From assembly GCF_002592045.1 (NCBI RefSeq), contig NZ_MEJG01000007.1, positions 1-64,000 of the forward strand: a DNA stretch of 64,000 nt, in the 5' to 3' direction. Shown here in pieces: positions 16,954-24,342 of the stretch (position 1 is the first letter of the stretch; every line of letters begins with the position of its first letter). The stretch comes from Parasaccharibacter apium. Lineage in GTDB: Bacteria > Pseudomonadota > Alphaproteobacteria > Acetobacterales > Acetobacteraceae. The position numbers and the translations under genes are program-made. The notes beneath the pieces were generated by a model, which worked only from the letters and a program-made list of their open reading frames with translations, had not been told where the DNA came from and ran no database searches.

Positions 16954-18129
16954 TTACTCCAGCCCCAGCTCGGCTTTATCAGCTTCATGAGGCTTTACTG
17001 TACCTTCGGCCCGTATCTTCTGTAGCCCAGAGATAACCACGGCCTCTCCCTCACTCAGCCCATGTAAAACGTGCCAATTAGCCCCTATGGTCTGCCCCAC
17101 CGTCACCATCCGCAAATGAACATGATTTTGTTTATCCACCACCATGACATAAGGCTCTGCTTTATGGGTCCTCTGCACCGCTAATTGAGGCACAAGGAGC
17201 GCGTTAGGGTCGCTGCCCTCCTTAATATGGGCATGCACGAACATCCCCGGCAAAAGCAATTTATCAGGGTTAGGCATCACCCCACGTAAGACCAATGTCC
17301 CTGTTGCTGGGTCCACCGTGACTTCAGAAAGTTCTAGCTGGCCTGTATGCCCATAAAGAGAGCCATCAGGCAGCTCTACCGTTACAGCAGCATCATTACC
17401 TTTACGCTCTAACTGACCAGAGGCCAGCTCCCGCCGTAGACGTATCATATCTTCTGCAGCGAGATTCACATCCACATAGATAGGGTCTAACTGGGTCACA
17501 ACCGCAATCGCATCACTCTGATTCGCCGTTACCAGCATCCCTGCTGTGTAAAGCGTCCGACCAATGCGCCCATCAATCGGGGCATAAACATGCGTATAGT
17601 TAAGATTAACCTGCGCACTCTCCACCGCAGCTTGACTCTGCACAACCTCTGCATCCGCTTGCCGTGCTGTCGCCAGGGCATCATCATATTCCTGCCGACT
17701 TACCGCCCGCGCACCCACAAGGGACTGATACCGCCGCAACTGCGCATGAGCACGAATGGCACTCGCCTGCGCTTCCATCAACCGTCCGCGCGCTTGGTCA
17801 TACGCCGCCTGGAAGGGAGCAATGTAAATCTGGAATAATTGCTGCCCAGCTTTAACGTCTTTCCCCTCCTCAAACATACGCTCGACCAACACGCCACCAA
17901 CCTGCGGGCGAATCTGTGCTTGCTCATAAGCTTCCACACGGCCGGGGAGGGAGGTCTCCATCGGGACATTTTGCTTATGCAAGGTCACCACAGCGACCTC
18001 TTGCACGGCAGCCTTATGCGGGGCCTTTTTCTGACAGCCCGCTAAAAAGGTGGTGCCTAGTAACATTGTCCCGCCCAAAAGAGCCATACGAGACAAACAA
18101 ACAGCCGGAAACACGCGACATATGGACAT
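16954..18129 (-). CDS. RND efflux periplasmic adaptor (AcrA/MexA family) lipoprotein
   Basis: About 391 residues from ATG 18129, chosen because it opens a lipoprotein signal with lipobox LAGC (Cys32). Longer in-frame starts up to 18213 would put 28 non-signal residues in front. Domains in order are the barrel-sandwich half (GRVEAYEQAQIRPQVGG), an alpha-helical hairpin (about 90-165), the second lipoyl half (NLNYTHVYAPIDGRIGRT), and beta-barrel and membrane-proximal domains to the end. It bridges the permease and the outer-membrane channel. It is the first gene of the operon; its promoter must lie in the 18130-18370 interval containing the palindromic operator. Confidence 0.93.
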   Translation of the reverse strand: MSICRVFPAVCLSRMALLGGTMLLGTTFLAGCQKKAPHKAAVQEVAVVTLHKQNVPMETSLPGRVEAYEQAQIRPQVGGVLVERMFEEGKDVKAGQQLFQIYIAPFQAAYDQARGRLMEAQASAIRAHAQLRRYQSLVGARAVSRQEYDDALATARQADAEVVQSQAAVESAQVNLNYTHVYAPIDGRIGRTLYTAGMLVTANQSDAIAVVTQLDPIYVDVNLAAEDMIRLRRELASGQLERKGNDAAVTVELPDGSLYGHTGQLELSEVTVDPATGTLVLRGVMPNPDKLLLPGMFVHAHIKEGSDPNALLVPQLAVQRTHKAEPYVMVVDKQNHVHLRMVTVGQTIGANWHVLHGLSEGEAVVISGLQKIRAEGTVKPHEADKAELGLE

Positions 18130-18228
18130 AAATGACACTGGCTCTCTTAGGAAAATCAAACTAAAACTATCTAGCAGGCAAACCGCGTTACCTGCATCAC
18201 TCGTCTCATACAAGGAGCGGTAATGATA

Positions 18229-18252
18229 AATGGAAACTAATCAGTTTCCATT
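18229..18252. promoter_or_regulatory. Perfect 24-bp palindrome, probable TetR operator for the RND operon
   Basis: Two perfect 10-bp arms, AATGGAAACT and AGTTTCCATT, flank a 4-bp AATC spacer. The site lies about 100 bp upstream of the adaptor start and about 120 bp upstream of the divergent tetR, where a repressor could control both promoters. TetR-family repressors of RND pumps commonly bind palindromes with GAAAC/GTTTC half-sites. The palindrome is directly visible; the assignment of the binding protein is inference. Confidence 0.75.
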
Positions 18253-18374
18253 CACAAGGTCAAGCCTATAATCCATAAAAAAGGTGCGCTATAACCCTTT
18301 ATACGCGTAACGGGGCTTAGCAGCCTTACACATATTGTACCTAACGCTGTGTCTTTTAACCTTGTAGGAGTGTG

Positions 18375-18991
18375 GTGCCATTTCCCCCCCCCATGATACA
18401 GACCGCCGCAGGACAATCCTGAAAGTAGCCTGTGCTCTGTTGCAAAAACAAGGCTACCATCACACCACAATGGACCATATCGCCCATCACGCAGGGATGT
18501 CCAAAAAGACACTCTATCTCTTTTTTCCGTCCAAACGGACACTCATAGAGCAACTTATTTTAGAAGAATTATTTCCCCCTTTAACCCCAGCCCCCCTGCC
18601 ACAAAACAGTGTTGAGTCTCAATTACGGGAAATAATCTTCCAAATGGCTGAAATTTTCCTCTGTGAAAAACGCCTCAGCCTTCTCCGCACAATTATTGGG
18701 GAAACAAACCGCTCCCCCTCCATCCAACAGCTCATGACAGAGCTTTTTCACCTCGCAGGCAGTAAAACGAATATACAAAACTGGCTACAAGCCCAAAAGG
18801 AGGCGGGCACCCTCACCTTCGCTAATGCCGCCGATGCCGCCGATCATCTCTTTGGCCTGACCATTGGCGGGCCGATGCTCTCCCGCCTCGCCCATTGCGG
18901 AGCCGCACGCAACAAGGCCGATTTGCAGCGTTATTTAGAAGAAGGATTGCGCATTTTCCTACATGGCTGCACCCCTCTCCCCCTGTCATAA
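18375..18991 (+). CDS. TetR/AcrR-family repressor, 5' end out of frame at a C9 tract
   Basis: The frame open from 18368 to the stop at 18989-18991 encodes a full TetR N-terminal helix-turn-helix (RRRTILKVACALLQKQ, then TTMDHIAHHAGMSKKTLY) and a C-terminal ligand domain. In this frame there is no ATG, GTG or TTG before the TTG at 18440, and starting there would delete helix 1 of the DNA-binding domain. An AGGAG at 18366-18370 is followed by GTG codons at 18372 and 18375, in a frame that needs one more C in the C9 run (18384-18392) to join the TetR frame. So the gene is either switched off by slippage, carries a sequencing error, or uses a rare start. It is divergent from the RND operon, as expected for its repressor. 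Confidence 0.8.
18384..18392 (+). repeat. C9 homopolymer at the tetR start (possible phase-variation tract)
   Basis: Nine consecutive C residues lie between a good ribosome-binding sequence with GTG start codons and the conserved TetR coding region. With 10 Cs (or 7), GTG 18375 would read through into the TetR frame with no stop; with the 9 seen here, that frame ends at a TGA about 25 bases further on. Homopolymeric G/C tracts at 5' coding ends are a classic substrate for slipped-strand mispairing. Confidence 0.6.
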
Positions 18992-19175
18992 AAACAGCTT
19001 ATTATTACGCCTCTGTAATTGGTTATTAAAATCTCGCTTTACCAGTATCATCCATTGGCAAAGCCTTGATGGTTAGCTATAGAATCTATTCGTATAACAC
19101 ATAGCAGACCATACAGGAGCGAAACTCTAGCCCCCCGTACCCCCCGCCGCAAACCGCCCATTGCAGGATGATCGC

Positions 19176-20612
19176 ATGACTACACCCTCCCCTGAGCAAA
19201 CCACCCCTGAACCGACCTCTACCAGTGAGGAGGGGTATCAGAAGGACCTAAGCCGGCGGCATGTCCAAATGATCGCCATTGGTGGGGCGATTGGTACAGG
19301 CTTGTTCCTTGGGGCAGGCTCGCGCCTTCAGGTCGCTGGTCCATCTCTGGCCATCACTTATGCTATTTGCGGCCTTTGCGCTTTTATGATCCTCCGCGCT
19401 ATGGGCGAGCTTGTGATGTACCGCCCAAGCAGCGGGAGTTTTGTCACCTATGCTCGTGAGTTCCTTGGGGAAGGGGCCGCCTATGCAGCGGGATGGTTCT
19501 TCTTCCTCAACTGGGCGATGACGGGCATTGTCGATATTACCGCCATTGCGCTTTACATCCATTACTGGCCCATTTTTGGGGCCATCCCTCAATGGCTGAT
19601 TGCCCTCGGTGCACTTGTTGTGGTCGGGGCGGTAAACCTTACCGGTGTACGTTATTTTGGTGAGATTGAGTTCTGGTTCTCTCTTGTTAAAGTTCTCACC
19701 CTGGTCATCTTCCTCGCAGTAGGCGGGTACATCCTTCTTAGCGGCACCCATGTTGGGCCTTACACACCGGGGGTTCATCTCATCACGCAGTCCGGCGGGT
19801 TATTCCCCCATGGGGTTGTCGCCTCATTGATGCTCATCCAAGGTGTGATCTTCGCTTATGCCGCAACGGAGCTCATCGGCATTGCTGCTGGGGAGTGCGA
19901 TAACCCCCGCAAGGTCGTCCCCAATGCTGTTAACAGCGTCATTTGGCGTATTATTTTCTTCTATGTAGGCTCTGTCACCCTGCTCGTCTGCCTCATGCCT
20001 TGGTCAGCCTATCATGGTGGGGAAAGCCCTTTTGTGACCTTCTTCCACAAGCTTGGCCTACCTGCCTCTGACAGCATCATGAACTTTGTGGTCCTCACGG
20101 CAGCTCTTTCCAGCCTTAATTCCGGCTTATATTCTACAGGCCGCATTTTACGCGCCTTAGCCCTCGGCGGGTCTGCCCCTAGTGCCATGAGCAAGCTCAA
20201 CCGTAATGCCGTGCCTTATGTCGGCATTGGTGTGACGCTCTTTATCTATCTCGTGGGTGTTTTGATGAACTACCTATACCCCACGCAAATCTTTGAGATT
20301 GTATTGAGCATCTCCTCTCTTGGTATTTTGGGTACATGGGCAACCATTCTGCTCTGCCAACTCCGCCTGCATCGGGCCATTAAACGGGGACGGATTGCTG
20401 TCACCAGCTTCTCTATGCCCGGTGCCCCTTATACGGGTTGGCTTACACTTGCCTTCCTCTTGCTCGTGCTGGTGATGATGGCGTTTGATTATCCCTCTGG
20501 CACCATCACTGTTGGCTCCATCCCCATTCTTGCTCTCATCTTCTATGGCGGGTGGGTCTTGCTCAAACGCAACCAAAAGGAAGAGGATGACGAGCCTACT
20601 GAAGCGTCTTAA
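19176..20612 (+). CDS. Amino-acid permease, APC superfamily (AnsP/AAT-like)
   Basis: A 478-residue permease with 12 predicted membrane spans. The AAT family signature near TM1 is visible (HVQMIAIGGAIGTGLFLGAG), as are GELVMYRPSSGSFVTYA, the EL.GIAAGE segment in TM6 and, near the end, SMPGAPYTGWLTLAF, which is especially like asparagine permeases. ATG 19176 is preferred over a TTG five codons earlier because AGGA precedes it at proper distance. Specificity for asparagine rather than another neutral or aromatic amino acid is a guess. It stands alone and ends in a strong terminator shared with phoU on the other strand. Confidence 0.85.
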   Translation: MTTPSPEQTTPEPTSTSEEGYQKDLSRRHVQMIAIGGAIGTGLFLGAGSRLQVAGPSLAITYAICGLCAFMILRAMGELVMYRPSSGSFVTYAREFLGEGAAYAAGWFFFLNWAMTGIVDITAIALYIHYWPIFGAIPQWLIALGALVVVGAVNLTGVRYFGEIEFWFSLVKVLTLVIFLAVGGYILLSGTHVGPYTPGVHLITQSGGLFPHGVVASLMLIQGVIFAYAATELIGIAAGECDNPRKVVPNAVNSVIWRIIFFYVGSVTLLVCLMPWSAYHGGESPFVTFFHKLGLPASDSIMNFVVLTAALSSLNSGLYSTGRILRALALGGSAPSAMSKLNRNAVPYVGIGVTLFIYLVGVLMNYLYPTQIFEIVLSISSLGILGTWATILLCQLRLHRAIKRGRIAVTSFSMPGAPYTGWLTLAFLLLVLVMMAFDYPSGTITVGSIPILALIFYGGWVLLKRNQKEEDDEPTEAS

Positions 20613-20631
20613 ATCCTCCTTCATTCTCCAT

Positions 20632-20673
20632 AAAAAAGGCCCGATAAGCGCAGCAACTTATCGGGCCTTTTTT
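20632..20673. terminator. Bidirectional rho-independent terminator between permease and phoU
   Basis: A hairpin with 11-bp GC-rich arms (GGCCCGATAAG and CTTATCGGGCC) around an 8-base loop is flanked by A6 on the left and T7 on the right. Paired runs on both sides let it stop transcription from either direction, which suits the two convergent genes. Confidence 0.92.
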
Positions 20674-20689
20674 GTGCTTATAAAGACCT

Positions 20690-21406
20690 TCAAATCTCTC
20701 TATTAAGCTTACGCATCGAGTTTTCCCCACGCGGCCGCTCTGGTGGTAAATTCTCTCCTGTAACAGAGTAAAAAACACGCTCTGCCATGTTGGTCGCATG
20801 GTCACCAATACGCTCCAAATTCTTAGCGATGAACAAAAGTTCGGTACATGCGCGAATATTGCGCGCATCTTCCATCATATACGTCACAAGCTCACGGAAG
20901 AGAGCGACATAATGCTCATCCACCCCACGGTCAGCATGCCATACCTCCATCGCCATGTTCGGATCATGCTGGATGACAGCCTCCACCGTGCGGCTTAAAT
21001 TATCCCGCACAAGACGGCACATACTCCGCAAGCCAGAGAATGAAATCTGAGCTTCACTTGAGGCCGCCTTGATGGCCTTACGCGCAATGGAAGCCGCATA
21101 ATCACCAATGCGCTCCAAATCTCCAGTGATTTTCAATGCTGCGACAATCTCGCGCAAATCCGCCCCCATCGGGCTACGCAACGCTAAAAGACGGATCACC
21201 AACGTCTCCACATCGCGCTCTAGCTCATCAACCTCTGGGTCACGACGTGTGGCTTCATCCGCTGCGGCTTCATCATGCTCAGCAATAGCCAATAAGGCGA
21301 GGCTAACTTGTTCCTCTACAATATGCCCCATCTGCGCTACCATAGCCCGTAGCTGGTCTAACTCCTGCTCGTAGCTTGAGACAATGTGAGAACGCTCATG
21401 TGGCAT
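20690..21406 (-). CDS. phoU: Phosphate transport regulator PhoU
   Basis: A 238-residue, all-helical protein made of two PhoU three-helix repeats, each with the metal-binding consensus: LERIGDYAASIA around residue 97 and LERIGDHATNMAERV around 200. PhoU links the Pst transporter to the PhoR/PhoB system and limits phosphate uptake. It is the last gene of the pstC-pstA-pstB-phoU operon, 20 bp after pstB, and ends at the bidirectional terminator. Confidence 0.95.
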   Translation of the reverse strand: MPHERSHIVSSYEQELDQLRAMVAQMGHIVEEQVSLALLAIAEHDEAAADEATRRDPEVDELERDVETLVIRLLALRSPMGADLREIVAALKITGDLERIGDYAASIARKAIKAASSEAQISFSGLRSMCRLVRDNLSRTVEAVIQHDPNMAMEVWHADRGVDEHYVALFRELVTYMMEDARNIRACTELLFIAKNLERIGDHATNMAERVFYSVTGENLPPERPRGENSMRKLNREI

Positions 21407-21426
21407 AATCTCTCTCCCTTCCCCGC

Positions 21427-22245
21427 TTAACCGAATCGACCGGTAATATAATCCTGCGTCTGTTTCTGACGCGGGTTGGTGAAAATACGGTCCGCCGTAT
21501 CCATCTCAACCAAGCGGCCTAGATAAAAAAACGCCACTTGGTCCGCACAACGTGCCGCCTGCTGCATGTTATGCGTTACAACCACGATAGTGAACTCTTC
21601 TTTAAGCTCGTCCAACAATTCCTCAATCCGCGCCGTAGAGATCGGGTCCAAGGCAGAGGTTGGCTCATCTAACAAAAGAACCTCCGGCCGGGTGGCAATA
21701 CTACGCGCAATGCATAAACGCTGCTGCTGCCCGCCTGATAACCCCGTTGCTGGTGCATGGAGGCGATCACGCACCTCATTCCACAAGGCCACACGTGTGA
21801 GAACATCTTGCACACGCTCATCCATCGCAGTACGGCTCAATTTTTCATGCAGACGCACACCAAAGGCAATGTTCTCGTAAATCGACATCGGAAAAGGCGT
21901 GGGTTTTTGAAAAACCATCCCAATACGCGCACGCAACATATCAAGACTAATCGAATCGTCTAAGATGTTACGCCCATCAAACATCACCTCCCCCGTTGCC
22001 CGTTGGCCGGGATAGAGGTCATACATCTTGTTAAAAATCCGCAACAAGGTGGATTTTCCGCAGCCGCTCGGGCCTATCATGGCAGTAACGCAGCGTGCGG
22101 GGAAGTCTAACGAAATATCATGCAAAGCATGGTGGGAGCCGTAATAAAAATTAACCCCCCGCACAGCAAGGGCGACCTCCTGAACAGGCTCATCGCCTGA
22201 TGACCCGGTGAGATGCTCGGTAAATGGCATCGAGGCAGACATCAT
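21427..22245 (-). CDS. pstB: Phosphate ABC transporter ATP-binding protein PstB
   Basis: About 272 residues from ATG 22245, chosen for its AGGAGAGAG ribosome site; a longer in-frame start would lie inside pstA. Walker A is GPSGCGKST (58-66), the ABC signature LSGGQQQR (169-176), Walker B and D-loop [11 protein letters not shown] (191-201). The PstB-specific NKMYDLYPG segment is present. It powers phosphate import through PstC and PstA and sits between pstA and phoU. Confidence 0.96.
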   Translation of the reverse strand: MMSASMPFTEHLTGSSGDEPVQEVALAVRGVNFYYGSHHALHDISLDFPARCVTAMIGPSGCGKSTLLRIFNKMYDLYPGQRATGEVMFDGRNILDDSISLDMLRARIGMVFQKPTPFPMSIYENIAFGVRLHEKLSRTAMDERVQDVLTRVALWNEVRDRLHAPATGLSGGQQQRLCIARSIATRPEVLLLDEPTSALDPISTARIEELLDELKEEFTIVVVTHNMQQAARCADQVAFFYLGRLVEMDTADRIFTNPRQKQTQDYITGRFG

Positions 22246-22265
22246 GAAACTCTCTCTCCTAGACA

Positions 22266-23150
22266 TCAGTGACGGGATGAAAGCCGCACAGTGATATTGA
22301 TAAGAAGCACGCCAAAGGTCACCAACAAGGCCCCCGTCCATGCCAGCTGCACCCAGTCCTCATAAGAGGCCCCAGCATATTGGTAGATAGCTATTGGTAA
22401 GCTCGCCATAGGGCGATTCATCGCTGTGGACATGGTTTGATTGCCCAAGGATGTAAATAAAAGCGGCGCCGTCTCCCCGCCCATCCGCGCAAGTGCAAGA
22501 AGAATCCCCGTCAGCACGCCCTTCCGTGCAGAGCGTAAACAGAGGAAGATAATAACACGCCACCGTGCCGCCCCTAAGGCCGCCCCAGCTTCCCTCATCG
22601 CTGTAGGGACGAGTCGGAGCATATCCTCTGTTGTGCGTACAATCAGGGGCAGAGCCAAAACCGCCAAGGCTAATGCCCCTGCAAAACCAGAGAAATGGCC
22701 CATCGGCACGACCAAAAGCTGATAGATGAACAAGCCTATCAAAATGGACGGGGCAGACATCAACACATCTGCTACAAACCGCACCCCACTGGCGAAATAA
22801 TTCCCCTTCCGCCCATATTCGGAGAGGTAAATCCCACACATCAACCCAACAGGAGCCGCCATCAATAAAGCCAAACCTGTTTGGATCAAGCTGCCGATAA
22901 TCGCATTAGCTAATCCACCGCCAGAGCCAGGAGGGCCCATTGTATGAGTCAATGTCGCCCAAGAGAGCCCCTCTAACCCACGGCGCAATAAAGTCCATAA
23001 AATAGACACCAGCACGAGCAACAACACACTCCCTGCCGCAACGCTCGCCCCTGTTGCACAATTATTGCATAAACGCCGCCACATAGCCTTACGACTAGGC
23101 CGCCAACAATCCCGCGCCATCATAAAGGAGGTAGACTCTACATTATTCAT
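22266..23150 (-). CDS. pstA: Phosphate ABC transporter permease PstA
   Basis: A 294-residue membrane component with about six spans and the inner-membrane component motif [19 protein letters not shown] (the EAA loop that contacts PstB), plus [12 protein letters not shown] near the C-terminus, which is typical of PstA. The start codon overlaps the pstC stop (ATGA), and pstB follows after 20 bp. Nothing suggests damage. Confidence 0.95.
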   Translation of the reverse strand: MNNVESTSFMMARDCWRPSRKAMWRRLCNNCATGASVAAGSVLLLVLVSILWTLLRRGLEGLSWATLTHTMGPPGSGGGLANAIIGSLIQTGLALLMAAPVGLMCGIYLSEYGRKGNYFASGVRFVADVLMSAPSILIGLFIYQLLVVPMGHFSGFAGALALAVLALPLIVRTTEDMLRLVPTAMREAGAALGAARWRVIIFLCLRSARKGVLTGILLALARMGGETAPLLFTSLGNQTMSTAMNRPMASLPIAIYQYAGASYEDWVQLAWTGALLVTFGVLLINITVRLSSRH

Positions 23151-24091
23151 GACCGCTTCCCCCGTAGCAAGCGCGCCAACACGAGGCTAACACAGGACAA
23201 AACCATAAGAATGAATCCCAACGCCATCAGTGAGGAAAGCCGTAAAGACCCCGCCGGACTTTCTGGGAACTGTAGAGCAATCAAAGAGGCCACCGTACTG
23301 CGTGGGGCAAAGAGCGACCAGCCAACACTCGTCACATTACCGATGATGAAGGTCACCGCCATCGTTTCACCTAAGGCACGCCCCATCCCCAGCACAATCG
23401 CGCCAATCATCCCATTACGCGACCATGGCACGACAATCTTGCGCATCATCTCCCAGCGTGTGGCCCCAAGGCCATAAGCACTCTCCCGCAGCATGGGCGG
23501 TACAGCTCCAAACACATCCACCATCACAGCAGTGATGAAAGGCGCAATCATCATCGCAAGGATAATACCCGCTGTAACAAGCCCCGTCCCCACAGGCGGG
23601 CCTGAGAGAATCGGCCCTAATATGGGTGTATGGCGAAAATGATGATTTAAAAAAGGCTGAACATCACGCGCAATGAAGGGAACAATCGTCTGGAAGCCCC
23701 ACATGCCAAAGATGATAGATGGCACAGCCGCCAAAAGCTGGATGGTTGTCCCAACAATTGAAGCAAAGCGTGAGGAAGCAATATAGACCAACCAAAAAGC
23801 CGTCCCAAACGCCATAGGGACGGCAATCAACATCGCAATAATAGTACTAACAACGGTGCCCAATAACGGGGCCAAAACCCCATATATATCCTTAACGGGG
23901 TTCCATGACGTTCGTGTAAAGAAATCAAGCCCAAAGGCGGTAAAAGCCTGCCACCCTCCTGTTGCCATCAACAGGATAAGGCCCCCCAGCGATGCTAATA
24001 CAAGCACCGCACATACCCAAAGCAACCCATGGAAAATAGTGTCAAACCCAACTCTATGGTGAGAAGAACGCGTTACGGGCGTCATGCGCAT
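23147..24091 (-). CDS. pstC: Phosphate ABC transporter permease PstC
   Basis: A 314-residue membrane protein with about six spans. PstC features are GTAFWLVYIASSR, VPSIIFGMWGFQ, the EAA-type loop RESAYGLGATRWEMMRKIVVP, and GRALGETMAVTFIIGN. It is the first gene of the operon. Normally the periplasmic phosphate-binding protein gene pstS precedes pstC; here the upstream 250 bp contain no pstS, only a short region shared with a divergent glycosyltransferase. PstS must be encoded elsewhere for the system to work. Confidence 0.95.
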   Translation of the reverse strand: MRMTPVTRSSHHRVGFDTIFHGLLWVCAVLVLASLGGLILLMATGGWQAFTAFGLDFFTRTSWNPVKDIYGVLAPLLGTVVSTIIAMLIAVPMAFGTAFWLVYIASSRFASIVGTTIQLLAAVPSIIFGMWGFQTIVPFIARDVQPFLNHHFRHTPILGPILSGPPVGTGLVTAGIILAMMIAPFITAVMVDVFGAVPPMLRESAYGLGATRWEMMRKIVVPWSRNGMIGAIVLGMGRALGETMAVTFIIGNVTSVGWSLFAPRSTVASLIALQFPESPAGSLRLSSLMALGFILMVLSCVSLVLARLLRGKRS

Positions 24092-24215
24092 CTATCTGGA
24101 GCCTTGGCCGTTACAACATCGGCAGCTATCATCGTGATCATAGCCACCTCTAATTCCGTGCATTAACGCCCCTGCCCACAAAGAACAACCGTCTCTTAAA
24201 GCGATTGAAGCACTT

Positions 24216-24284
24216 TCATTCAGAATGACTAGTTTTTTTGTACAGTTCCCTATAGTTTATGGCAAACTGTCGTCTGTCTGCCAC
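24216..24284. promoter_or_regulatory. Intergenic control region: 13-bp palindrome and weak Pho-box-like repeat
   Basis: Between pstC and the divergent glycosyltransferase, TCATTCAGAATGA at 24216-24228 is a perfect odd palindrome. At 24267-24284 two CTGTC/CTGCC-type units start 11 bp apart, the spacing of a Pho box, but I count only about 12 matches over 18 positions with the common consensus. A control site for phosphate starvation would make sense next to pst genes. The assignment is weak. Confidence 0.3.
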
Positions 24285-24342
24285 AATTATATTTCACATT
24301 GATGACAGACTTTGCTTTTTACGCCTTAACGGGGAGGGGTCT

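Noticed and set aside
24259-24342. Longer start of the glycosyltransferase at ATG 24259
   Set aside because: No ribosome-binding sequence, and the extra residues do not resemble the module start; TTG 24343 has GGGGAGGGG at the right distance.
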